From positions 1 through 61,001 of the forward strand of contig CAKNIZ010000004.1 in assembly GCA_930980855.1 (NCBI GenBank): a stretch of 61,001 bases of DNA. The letters are read 5' to 3'. Below the pieces are notes generated by a model, which was not told the DNA's origin, did no database searches, and worked only from the letters and a program-made list of their open reading frames with translations. The number at the start of each line of letters is the position of its first letter. Position 1 is the first letter of the stretch. Shown here piece by piece: positions 54,601-61,001 of this stretch. This DNA comes from an uncultured Clostridium sp. GTDB taxonomy: Bacteria; Bacillota; Clostridia; TANB77; CAG-508. A program made the translations under genes and the position numbers.

Positions 54601-55880
54601 ATATTTTCAAAAATAACACTATCCGTGATTTATCTGATTTTATACAAAACAGAGAAAAAGATAATCTTTCTCCTATTTATAAGAAACAAGACTTTAAAGC
54701 AATTAATAAACTTTTAGCAAAGAATTCTGCTTTTAGGGCATTAAAGCTAAGACAAAAGACCATAAAAAATGTTTTACTTGTTGGTGCAACTGGATTTCTA
54801 GGGATTCATGTTCTTGCAGAATTGTTAAAATTAGACGATATTAAAATTTATTGTTTAATTCGTAAGGACCCTAGTACATCACCTGAAAATAAGTTAAAAC
54901 GCAAGTTCCAATATTATTTTGGTAGTGACTTAAGTAACTTATTTGGTAGTAGACTATTCGTTATTGCTGGTGATATTACATTAGATAATTTTAATACTTC
55001 TAATGATATATATGAATTTTTAGGTAACGAGGTTTCTTGTGTAGTTAACTGTGCTGCTTCAGTTAAACATTTTGGTAATTACTCAGATTTTGAAAAAATA
55101 AATGTTATCGGAGTAAAAAATTTAGTAGAGTTCTGTGAAAAATACCATAAAGAATTTTACCAAACTTCAACTATAAGTGTTTCTGGAAATACAATGACTT
55201 CACTTCCAAGTAGTTTCAATCCTAATAAAAAGATATACTTTGGTGAAAATAATTTATTTATTAATCAACCACTTAATAATGTATATGTTAGAAGTAAATT
55301 TGAAGCAGAAAAATTTGTATTAGAAGAAATTTCTAAACATAAATTAAAAGGACTTGTGCTAAGAATAGGGAATATTACTAATAGATACTCTGATGGTAAA
55401 TTTCAAGATAATAGTTCTGATAATGCTTTCTTAAATAGACTTAAGGCATTTATGTATTTAAAAGAGTTGCCAGAATCTATAATAGATGATTACATTGAAT
55501 TTAGTCCAGTTGATAAAATTGCTGAATCAATTGTTATTTGTATGAGATATTATACATATCCAATGTCAGTACTACATTTATATAATTCTAATCATTTATA
55601 TATTAATAAATTTATTTCATATTTAAATGAATTGGGAATTATTATGAATGTTGTTGATGATAAAATGTTTAAAAAAGACTTAAATAAATTATTATTTAAT
55701 AGTAATGATTCAGATAAGGTCAGTGTTTTGCTAAATGACCTTGATAAAAATAAAAATTTAGTGTATAAAACTAATTTAAAAATCACTAATAAATTTACGT
55801 TAAAATTTTTAGATAAAGCTGATTTCTATTGGCCAAAAATTACAAAGGAATATATTGCAAAAATATTGAAAAACTTATGA
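48684..55880 (+). CDS. two-module NRPS ending in a thioester reductase (C-A-T-C-A-T-R)
   Basis: About 2398 residues from the ATG at 48,684 (GAGAGG 9 nt upstream). Order: C1 with HHLIGDA near residue 130 (usual last residue G is A), A1 with YTSGSTGKPKGV near 588 and GRKDNQVKLHGLRIELDEI, T1 with GADSL near 953 (usual GGDSL), C2 with HHIICDG near 1126, A2 with the same A3 motif near 1575 and GRSDFQVKVRGLRIELGEIE, T2 with GGDSL near 1950, and a terminal reductase with GATGFLG near 2034 and YVRSK near 2200. The leading C domain implies an N-acylated dipeptide; the reductase releases it as an aldehyde, which often cyclises to a pyrazinone. Gut Clostridia are known to carry such enzymes. No in-frame CGG, no breaks. 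No phosphopantetheinyl transferase is in the window. Confidence 0.9.
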   Translation: MNKVFALTDQQKNVWNSEMFYSGTNINNIGGYLLINEKVDFKLLEQAANIYVKNNEVIRYNFSLKGTEPVQTLTEYSPFKLEIISVENMDSLMEITTELVSKPFKILNNNLYNFNLFTLPDGRGGIIPIFHHLIGDAWSLSLFISEFIDIYSKLSKGIDEFTAYPSYSEYIISSQEYENSSKYLKDKEFWDNIFGTLPELTYISPKKNISSSNSNRKICTFDKSFYDSIMVYCKEHKCSVYTFFMAIFSIYLAKVNNASSALLGTPVLNRSNFKEKNTSGMFVSTVPFKIDIDSNLNFIDFLGKVSLMQTSIFRHQKYPYLKLLHDIKKKYDISENLYDFVLSYQNARDNRKSSDIDYKTEWFPISNIAESIEAHFYDMDDTGTSSIYYYYQTEKFTEKDVELLHKRIISISNQVLDNPILKDIDITVDEDKNKISNFNNTNFDFNKDETIIDLLEKQVKNYPEKDAIIFKDVSLSYEELEEKSNKTANFLLSKGVQKNDVIGIMFHRSLEILPSIWGVLKAGATYMLIDPTLPEDRIQYMLENAKTKFVITNLYLNYKSYNLDTIKYYSTNLPDIETSNDDNFCVIYTSGSTGKPKGVVLKRLGILNLLYSFKELLHTTNCDNFLSTSTVAFDMFIVENFISILDGKTVILADENEQTVPAFTSKLIMKYNVDFILSTPSKINLLLDIPDCLRNVKVIQLGGEVFKPTLFNKLRQATSAEIHNGYGPSECSACASDKLVADENITIGKPYLNTKIFIKNKDNNILPIGYPGEIVIEGYGVGKGYLNKYNFNGTYHTGDMGILSSSGELIYLGRKDNQVKLHGLRIELDEITNKLVQLPEINNAITIIKKVNDIDCICSYVKTETKISEKTVKEALSKKLPKYMIPTHIVFVDSFPITINGKIDTKNLPEIIVEKSNFVPCASETEKKLELIWQKMFERKQIGANISFFDLGADSLATIRLVSEIYSSMNIKVNIQDIYNHSTISELAKFLDTLDVENTDIIKKHEQAEFYPVTSAQRRIYYTVNMENNNLAYNTPFGILFKTKPDLDKLENCISKILNSHDAFKTYFVLNDGDVYQKLVDHIDFKLLRKDYKNEDFIKPFDLSKAPLIHAEFDSYEGNYLLQLDIHHIICDGSSINIFAKELCDLYNGKKLKEQEIDYIDYALSENITEDDKEFWTSQFTNGIPLLNMPTEFERTSTKSFEGDNIYSKLTNVAQINDLCKTFNITPYMFLLSCFYVLLYKYTMQNDIIVGTPVVGRNNPRFENVIGMFVNTLPLKQNIQSTTRFSDFLSIVKNNCLNSFNHQTYPFDELVKELNITRDNSRNPMFDVMFIYESGGRPEFKIGDISTHYIIPKNNTSKFDFSLEITPNRQSFDLRLEYCTKLYGKEFMNTLLNCYINITNSVIDNVDIQISKINMLSEIPYIYPTLDYPEDLRIIDLFEKQVSLTPNRIALVFGDEKYTYKELEIKVNKLANYLITLGKNNIIGIMMDRSSNLIVSMLAALKSGSGYLPIDPTYPEDRIKYIIEDSEVKVILTEEKYKDMCPVSAVLVDDDSIYKEYKQFDTEQTPDDISYMIYTSGSTGKPKGVMLKQSSVVNFIYGMCDRMPLENKTVVSITTMCFDIFVFESLLPLCTGMKVVMASNEEQNNPILLNELCLKNGVQVIQTTPSKFKLLMTDNLDYLKHLEIISLAGEPFPLDLLKAIRKVSPARIFNMYGPTETTVGSTLKELTNSKEVTIGTPIANTHILVLDNDMNFVPYNVPGMLYIGGDGVSIGYMNNPKLTAKRYLNYNGEKIYNSGDLVKLLPNGELECLGRSDFQVKVRGLRIELGEIENSICAYPGVKDSVVTVKKINNRDILCGYFVADGRVSYSNLKKALAKKLPNYMVPAYLLQIETFNYTPNGKIDRKALPDPVFKAKEIIAPQNELQSIILNIWKSILSIDEISIDDNFFDIGGDSLFALKMQVELMKKNYNVNYGDIFKNNTIRDLSDFIQNREKDNLSPIYKKQDFKAINKLLAKNSAFRALKLRQKTIKNVLLVGATGFLGIHVLAELLKLDDIKIYCLIRKDPSTSPENKLKRKFQYYFGSDLSNLFGSRLFVIAGDITLDNFNTSNDIYEFLGNEVSCVVNCAASVKHFGNYSDFEKINVIGVKNLVEFCEKYHKEFYQTSTISVSGNTMTSLPSSFNPNKKIYFGENNLFINQPLNNVYVRSKFEAEKFVLEEISKHKLKGLVLRIGNITNRYSDGKFQDNSSDNAFLNRLKAFMYLKELPESIIDDYIEFSPVDKIAESIVICMRYYTYPMSVLHLYNSNHLYINKFISYLNELGIIMNVVDDKMFKKDLNKLLFNSNDSDKVSVLLNDLDKNKNLVYKTNLKITNKFTLKFLDKADFYWPKITKEYIAKILKNL

Positions 55881-55891
55881 GGAGGTAATAT

Positions 55892-57703
55892 ATGCAACAT
55901 TTAGGATATTTTATAGCATTAGCGGTTACGGTTATAGCAGAATTAGTTGTATTTTATTATATAAGAAAGCGTAGTAGCAAGCAAAATCAGCTTGTTACTG
56001 CCTTTAAACTAACTATGACTTGTATGATGCTTTGGTGTATTGGACTTATGGTACAAATATTAGCTATTAATTTTATATCTATAAAAGTGGCTATATATGT
56101 TGATTACTTTATTTATCTACCTGTTGTACTAACTCCTGTTGCCTTATTCTTCATAGCATATATATTTATAAAAAAACATATTGAATTTAAAAAATGGTAT
56201 TTACTTTTATTTGTAATTCCTATGATTACAATGATTATATTGTGGACAAATGATTTTCATCATTTATTCTATGAAGATTACTCTGTAAATACTTCTGAAA
56301 CTGTATTTGGTCCATATTTTTTCATACATTCTACATATACATATGGATTATTTGCTGTAGATATAATTATGTTGCTAATGACTTCAATTAAAAATTCGTC
56401 TTTCCTTTCAAAGCAATCGATTTTAATTGTTTTAGGAACATTAGTACCCATAATTGTAAATGTTGTTGGTATGACTGTTTTAAATGGAAATGTTTATACC
56501 ACTCCTATATCTTTTATTGTTACTATATTATTATTTGGGATTGCTATACTTAGATATAACTTTTTAAATGTTGCTCCTATTGCTTTAAAACGAGTAGTAG
56601 ATCAAATGTCTGATTCTTATTTAGTTTTAAATCAGGATTATATAATTTCTGATTGTAATAAACCTTTTGAGAATATTTTTCATGTAAAGAAAAATTATTT
56701 AATAGGAAAAAATATTTTTGATTTAAATATTTCTCAAAGCATTGTTTCTAATTCTTCTAATTTTAAAGATTATATGCTTAAAGTTAGAGAATCAGATAAA
56801 ATATACAAAATAGAAGCTTCACTAAAAGATGAAGAAAGATATTTTAATATTGAAATAAGTGGCATTTATGAAGATAAACAATGTATTGGTATTTTAATTT
56901 TATTTAAAGATATTACTCAACACGTACTAGATATGAAAACTCTTGAAAGAAATCAAAATACTCTATTGGAAAGAGAGCGTTTAGCTTCACTTGGTCAAAT
57001 GGTTGGTGGTATAGCGCACAATTTAAAAACTCCAATAATGTCTATTGCTGGAGCTGCTGATGGTTTAGAAGATTTAATATCTGAATATGATAAGTCTATT
57101 GATGACCCTGATGTTACAAAAGAAGACCACCATGCAATTGCACAGGATATGAATTCATGGGTTTCTAAAATAAGAACTTATGATTCATATATGTCAGATG
57201 TTATTACTGCTGTTAAAGGTCAAGCTGTCAATATGAATGATGATAAACCTATACTATTTACTATACAAGAACTCTTGAACAGAGTTAATATATTAATGAA
57301 ACATGAATTAAAAAATGCTTTAGTTACTTTAAATATAGAATATAAAATAGATTCTTCTATTAGTTTGCTTGGTAATATTAACAGCTTAGTGCAAGTTATA
57401 AATAACTTGATTTCTAATGCCATCCAAGCTTACAATGGAAAACCTAATCAGACTATTGATTTAATTATAGATGAAAAAGATAATAATATTATCATATCTG
57501 TAATTGATTATGGCTCTGGAATTCCTAAAGAAATTCAAGATAAGTTATTTACTCAAATGATAACAACAAAAGGTCAAAATGGTACAGGGCTTGGCTTATT
57601 TATGTCATATTCTACTATAAAAGGACATTTTAAGGGAGATATAACTTTTTCTTCTGAAATAGGGAAAGGTACTCGATTTAACATTATATTGCCAAAGAAA
57701 TAA
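55892..57703 (+). CDS. membrane sensor histidine kinase (7TM-HK type)
   Basis: A 603-residue protein that starts 11 nt after the NRPS stop, so it is co-transcribed. About eight membrane segments cover residues 5-225 (7TMR-HK_N-like), then a PAS domain (about 230-340), a HisKA box with His376 in GGIAHNLKTPIM, and a HATPase domain with NLISNAIQAYNG (N box), DYGSGIPKEIQDKLF (G1) and GTGLGLF (G2). It would sense a membrane-associated or small-molecule signal and phosphorylate the next gene's product. AGGAGG precedes the ATG. Confidence 0.9.
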   Translation: MQHLGYFIALAVTVIAELVVFYYIRKRSSKQNQLVTAFKLTMTCMMLWCIGLMVQILAINFISIKVAIYVDYFIYLPVVLTPVALFFIAYIFIKKHIEFKKWYLLLFVIPMITMIILWTNDFHHLFYEDYSVNTSETVFGPYFFIHSTYTYGLFAVDIIMLLMTSIKNSSFLSKQSILIVLGTLVPIIVNVVGMTVLNGNVYTTPISFIVTILLFGIAILRYNFLNVAPIALKRVVDQMSDSYLVLNQDYIISDCNKPFENIFHVKKNYLIGKNIFDLNISQSIVSNSSNFKDYMLKVRESDKIYKIEASLKDEERYFNIEISGIYEDKQCIGILILFKDITQHVLDMKTLERNQNTLLERERLASLGQMVGGIAHNLKTPIMSIAGAADGLEDLISEYDKSIDDPDVTKEDHHAIAQDMNSWVSKIRTYDSYMSDVITAVKGQAVNMNDDKPILFTIQELLNRVNILMKHELKNALVTLNIEYKIDSSISLLGNINSLVQVINNLISNAIQAYNGKPNQTIDLIIDEKDNNIIISVIDYGSGIPKEIQDKLFTQMITTKGQNGTGLGLFMSYSTIKGHFKGDITFSSEIGKGTRFNIILPKK

Positions 57704-57736
57704 TTTTGAATTTACTCATGAGTAAGGAGGTTTTTT

Positions 57737-58789
57737 ATGAGAAAATATATACAAGAAGTAGTAACTTCTCCATATAAAATTATTGCTATTGACGATGACC
57801 CAGGAATACTAGACTCATTGACTGTCGTTTTAAAAAGAAATGGTTATTCATTAGTAACCTTTACTAACCCAATTGAAGCAATAGAGGAATTAAAGAATAA
57901 CAATTATGATTTACTTTTATTAGATTTTATAATGTCACCTTTACATGGAGATCAAGTCGTTGCTGAAATAAGAAAGTTTGATAAAGATTTATACATATTA
58001 TTACTTACTGGACATAAGGATTTAGCTCCACCACTTGACACAATTAAGCAATTAGATATTCAAGGCTATTGTGAAAAAAGTGATAACTTTGACCAGTTAT
58101 TGTTGTTAATAGAATCCGGTTTAAAAGCAATAGAGCAAAGAAAAACTATTAGTGAAATGAACACAAAGCTAGAAGATGCTAATAAAAAATTAAAAAAGTC
58201 TTATTTAGATATAGTTCAATCATTAAGAGCAACTGTTGAAGCTAAAGATTCATATACAAGAGGTCATTCAGATAGAGTTTCAGCTTATTCCGTTTTGTTG
58301 GGGAAATATTTGAAACTAAGTGATTCTGAACTTGAAACATTAAGAATTGGTGGCTTATTCCATGATGTTGGAAAAATAGGAATACCTGATACTATTTTAT
58401 TAAAAAACGGTAAACTTACTGATGAGGAATATGCTGAAATTAAGAAACATCCTCAAATAGGTGTTGATATTTTAGGTGATTCAGATATGTTTAAGGATAT
58501 AATACCATTTGTTAAGTATCATCATGAAAGATTTGATGGCAGAGGTTACCCTGAAGGTTTATCTGGTGAGAATATTCCTTTTATTGCAAGAATTGCAGCT
58601 GTTGCTGATGCTTTTGATGCTATGTCTTCTCGTAGAGTATATAGAGACAGTCTTCCAACAGAAGTTGTTAGAGAAGAATTATTTAGGAACTTAGGCACTC
58701 AATTTGACCCTGAAATAGGTACTGTATTTTTAGATATTATAGATAATCACTACGACGAAATTCAAGAAATTAAAGATAAATATAAATAA
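57737..58789 (+). CDS. response regulator with HD-GYP c-di-GMP phosphodiesterase domain
   Basis: A 350-residue protein, 33 nt after the kinase. The REC domain (about 12-135) has the acidic pair in IIAIDDDPG and phospho-acceptor Asp63 in LLLLDFIMSP; a coiled coil (about 137-165) leads to an HD-GYP domain with HD at 209-210 (GLFHDVGKIGIPD), HH at 262-263 and GRGYP at 268-272, all intact. Such proteins degrade c-di-GMP. With the NRPS and kinase upstream it forms a single operon, linking peptide production to c-di-GMP signalling. Confidence 0.9.
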   Translation: MRKYIQEVVTSPYKIIAIDDDPGILDSLTVVLKRNGYSLVTFTNPIEAIEELKNNNYDLLLLDFIMSPLHGDQVVAEIRKFDKDLYILLLTGHKDLAPPLDTIKQLDIQGYCEKSDNFDQLLLLIESGLKAIEQRKTISEMNTKLEDANKKLKKSYLDIVQSLRATVEAKDSYTRGHSDRVSAYSVLLGKYLKLSDSELETLRIGGLFHDVGKIGIPDTILLKNGKLTDEEYAEIKKHPQIGVDILGDSDMFKDIIPFVKYHHERFDGRGYPEGLSGENIPFIARIAAVADAFDAMSSRRVYRDSLPTEVVREELFRNLGTQFDPEIGTVFLDIIDNHYDEIQEIKDKYK

Positions 58790-58826
58790 AATCATATTCG
58801 AATTACTTCCAACTTTTTCACACAGT

Positions 58827-58855
58827 TTGACTTTTCGCCTTATTGGTGATATAAT
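58827..58855 (+). promoter_or_regulatory. sigma-A promoter of the second high-GC gene
   Basis: TTGACT (58,827-58,832), 17 bp, then TATAAT (58,850-58,855) with TGA before it. Identical in design to the promoter at 46,719-46,747. Confidence 0.85.
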
Positions 58856-58887
58856 AATTAGTACAACATTTTGTTAGGAGGTGACCC

Positions 58888-59097
58888 ATGATGGGTCAGA
58901 AAGTAGTTACAGTCAAATGCATTGGTATAGGTGCTACGCCCTTCCCGCTGTGTGACACGAACACTGAAAAGTTACTACCTGGTGAAACTTACACTGTTCT
59001 CGACCATAAGGTTGTGTGTGGTTTTCCTCTGTGGGAACTTGACAAAGGTGTTGGCTGGGCACCCGCTACCTGGTTTGAAAGACCAGTATTTGCATAA
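58888..59097 (+). CDS. 69-residue high-GC hypothetical protein
   Basis: A small protein with GC-rich codon use unlike the AT-rich neighbours; AGGAGGTG precedes the ATG. The start region is a near-perfect palindrome (TGACCCATGATGGGTCA), so the start codon can pair in a hairpin. The protein has beta-rich text (VVTVKCIGIGATPFPLCD..., ETYTVLDHKVVCGFPLWELDKG) with four Cys and looks like a small SH3-like barrel. It has its own promoter and terminator, like the cassette at 46,063. Function unknown. No in-frame CGG. Confidence 0.65.
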   Translation: MMGQKVVTVKCIGIGATPFPLCDTNTEKLLPGETYTVLDHKVVCGFPLWELDKGVGWAPATWFERPVFA

Positions 59098-59121
59098 GAC
59101 ACATCTGTAACAAAAACTCTA

Positions 59122-59141
59122 CCCCTTGGTATGCCAAGGGG
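59122..59141 (+). terminator. GC-rich terminator of the small high-GC gene
   Basis: CCCCTTGG (59,122-59,129) and CCAAGGGG (59,134-59,141) form a stem with a 4-nt loop, followed by TCTTTCGTTTTTT. Confidence 0.9.
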
Positions 59142-59152
59142 TCTTTCGTTTT

Positions 59153-60733
59153 TTATTCAATTCCTAAGTATTCATTATATGTTTGTTCTTTATCAACAAA
59201 TCCATCTTTCCTTATATCAAATATTCTATTTGCTACTGTTTGCATTAATTGATGGTCATGTGATGTAAATAACATATTTCCTTTAAATCTTTTCATTCCT
59301 TCATTTAAAGATGTTATAGCTTCCATATCTAGATGATTAGTTGGTTCATCAAATATTAAAAAGTTTGCTCCAGATAACATTACCTTTGAAAGTACACATC
59401 TAACTTTCTCTCCTCCGGATAAAACGTTTACAGCTTTTAGAGCTTCTTCTCCAGAAAATAACATTCTTCCCAAAAAACTTCTAACATATGTTTCATCAGG
59501 GTCTTTTGAATATTTTCTAAGCCAATCTGTAATACTCTCATTTGAATTAAATAAATAATTATTATCTTTTGGAAAATAACTATTTGTTATAGTAGTTCCC
59601 CATTTTATTTCTCCTTCATCTGGTTCTAATTCACCAGCTAAAATTTGAAATAGTACAGTTATGGCATTTTCGTTTTCTGCTAATACAGCTATTTTATCTT
59701 TGTCCTTTACTTTAAATGATATATTATCTAATATTTTTTCTCCATTTATTGTTTTCGAAAGATTTTTTACTTCTAAAATTTCATTCCCTGGCTCTCTATC
59801 TGGTTTAAAATCTACATATGGATATTTTCTATTAGATGGCTTTATTTCATCTAGTTGTATTTTTTCCAATGATTTCTTTCTCGAAGTTGCTTGTTTAGAT
59901 TTTGAAGCATTTGCGCTAAATCTAGCAATAAATTCTTGTAATTCCTTAATTTTTTCTTCTTTCTTTTTATTTTGTTCTCTCATTTGTTTTTGAATTAATT
60001 GACTTGATTCATACCAAAAGTCATAGTTTCCAGGATAAACTTTAATTTCCCCATAATCCACATCACAAATGTGAGTACATACTTTATTTAGGAAATATCT
60101 ATCATGAGATACAACAATTACTGTATTTTCAAAGTTAATTAAGAATTCTTCTAGCCATGAAATAGTTTTTAAATCCAAGTCATTTGTTGGCTCGTCTAAT
60201 AATAATATGTCTGGATTGCCAAAAAGTGCTTGAGCAAGTAAAACCTTAACTTTCTCTTTTGCTTCAATTTCACTCATCATTTTATAATGTTTTTCTGGCG
60301 ATATTCCTAAATCATTTAATAACTGCTCTGCATCAGATTCTGCATTCCAACCATCTAGTTCTGCAAATCTTTCTTCTAATTTCGCAGCTTTCATACCATC
60401 TTCTTCTGAAAAATCTGGTTTTGCATATATTTCATCTTTTTCCGTTTTTATTTTATATAGCTCTTTATTTCCCATAATTACAGTATCTATTACTGTATAC
60501 TCTTCAAAAGCAAAGTGATTTTGATTTAAAACCGAAATTCTTTCTGTTTTATCTTTTGATACATCCCCTTTGCTAGGTTCTAACTCTCCTGATAACACTT
60601 TTAAAAAAGTGGATTTTCCTGTTCCGTTCGCCCCTATTATTCCATAACAACATCCTTTATTAAATTTGATATTAACATCTTCATACAATGCTCTTTTTCC
60701 AAATCTTACTGTTACATTATTTGCTGATAGCAT
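59153..60733 (-). CDS. ABC-F family ATPase (YbiT/YkpA-like)
   Basis: A 526-residue soluble protein with two ABC domains. NBD1: Walker A GANGTGKS, a degenerate signature (EIEAKEKVKVLLAQAL) and Walker B ILLLDEPTND. NBD2: degenerate Walker A region (LAENENAITVLF), signature VLSGGEKVRC and Walker B FLIFDEPTNH. The linker between them is charged and helical, and the short C-terminus lacks an antibiotic-resistance extension. A degenerate NBD1 signature is usual in the YbiT/YkpA group. These proteins act on translating ribosomes. AGGAGG precedes the ATG. Confidence 0.85.
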   Translation of the reverse strand: MLSANNVTVRFGKRALYEDVNIKFNKGCCYGIIGANGTGKSTFLKVLSGELEPSKGDVSKDKTERISVLNQNHFAFEEYTVIDTVIMGNKELYKIKTEKDEIYAKPDFSEEDGMKAAKLEERFAELDGWNAESDAEQLLNDLGISPEKHYKMMSEIEAKEKVKVLLAQALFGNPDILLLDEPTNDLDLKTISWLEEFLINFENTVIVVSHDRYFLNKVCTHICDVDYGEIKVYPGNYDFWYESSQLIQKQMREQNKKKEEKIKELQEFIARFSANASKSKQATSRKKSLEKIQLDEIKPSNRKYPYVDFKPDREPGNEILEVKNLSKTINGEKILDNISFKVKDKDKIAVLAENENAITVLFQILAGELEPDEGEIKWGTTITNSYFPKDNNYLFNSNESITDWLRKYSKDPDETYVRSFLGRMLFSGEEALKAVNVLSGGEKVRCVLSKVMLSGANFLIFDEPTNHLDMEAITSLNEGMKRFKGNMLFTSHDHQLMQTVANRIFDIRKDGFVDKEQTYNEYLGIE

Positions 60734-60735
60734 TT

Positions 60736-61001
60736 TTACCTCCTTAATAATCCTTTTTTATTTAATAATACTATTCCTATAATTGTGACAACAACTGAAA
60801 TTATGCATAATATCCAAAATCCGTATTCAGTGTGTTCAAAAGGAACCTTAACATTCATTCCCCATAGTGAGGCAATTAATGTTGGGATGGCTATTATAAT
60901 GGTAATCGAAGTTAATAACTTCATAGTTCCATTCAAGTTGTTTGATATTAATGATGCATATGCATCCATTGAACTTGTTAATACATCTGTATATATTTTA
61001 C
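60736..61001 (-). CDS. corA: CorA-type divalent cation transporter, C-terminal part (cut by the window)
   Basis: The frame runs off the window end; upstream of the internal Met at 60,969 it continues KIYTDVLTSS, so the real start is outside. Visible text: SLISNNLNGTMKLLTSITIIIAIPTLIASLWGMNVKVPF, with the signature GMN and two membrane segments, and a basic end (NKKGLLRR). CorA-like proteins import Mg2+ or other divalent cations. It precedes the ABC-F gene by only 2 nt in the same direction, so the two are co-transcribed. Confidence 0.9.
   Translation of the reverse strand, partial: KIYTDVLTSSMDAYASLISNNLNGTMKLLTSITIIIAIPTLIASLWGMNVKVPFEHTEYGFWILCIISVVVTIIGIVLLNKKGLLRR

Noticed and set aside
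59153..60733. Missing LSGGQ in the first ABC domain as damage
   Set aside because: Degenerate NBD1 signatures are usual in the YbiT/YkpA group of ABC-F proteins.

Overview
The window is very AT-rich DNA from a low-GC Gram-positive bacterium, most likely an uncultured gut member of the Clostridia/Bacilli. The signs are AGGAGG-type ribosome binding sites, SpoVG and Spo0A-type domains, a sortase, Tn916-like sigma/helix-turn-helix modules and a non-ribosomal peptide synthetase with a terminal reductase. Positions 1 to 45,970 are most of an integrative conjugative element (ICE). Its right end is the 3' part of a tRNA-Arg(ACG) gene at 45,926-45,970; its left end lies before position 1. From 46,000 onward the sequence is ordinary chromosome.

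ICE layout. 1-4.5 kb: excisionase-like protein, small regulators, a Tn916 orf7/orf8-like module, an XRE repressor and a tyrosine recombinase. 5.0-14.9 kb (+): DNA-processing operon (Gp3-like protein, Rad50/SbcC-like ATPase, DNA methyltransferase, DUF3846- and DUF4313-like proteins, a ribosomal protein bS6 paralogue, SSB, PcfK/PcfJ-like proteins, ArdC-like antirestriction protein). 15.1-16.4 kb: two more sigma-type regulators. 16.6-28 kb: cargo of cell-wall-active proteins without signal peptides, a phage-type holin, an orphan Spo0A DNA-binding domain and membrane-anchored proteins. 28-45.6 kb (-): conjugation module (S1-domain protein, VirD4, replication-relaxation protein, SpoVG, sortase and adhesin, M23 peptidase, VirB6-, VirB4-, PrgI- and VirB2-like proteins, HTH initiator).

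Main result. Nine ICE genes, including VirD4, VirB4, VirB6, the M23 peptidase, the adhesin and the SbcC-like ATPase, look broken under the standard code. Every one of these breaks falls at an in-frame CGG codon, and moving +1 there (reading CGG-N as glycine, GGN) restores the family sequence exactly. I count 20 in-frame CGG codons in ICE genes and all 20 need the +1 shift. None is used as arginine, although CGG is common in the other two phases. Random indels or sequencing errors would not respect codon phase. This points to CGG being unassigned or hungry in this lineage, with CGGN decoded as glycine by +1 frameshifting or quadruplet decoding. One gene, probably of foreign origin, at 46,063-46,644 uses CGG twice as arginine and is the main counter-evidence.

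Chromosomal part. A two-module NRPS (C-A-T-C-A-T-reductase) diverges from an acyl-CoA synthetase gene and is followed closely by a membrane histidine kinase and a REC-HD-GYP c-di-GMP phosphodiesterase. An ABC-F ATPase and the end of a CorA-type transporter close the window. Two high-GC single-gene cassettes with matching promoters (46.1-46.7 and 58.8-59.1 kb) stand out from the AT-rich background.
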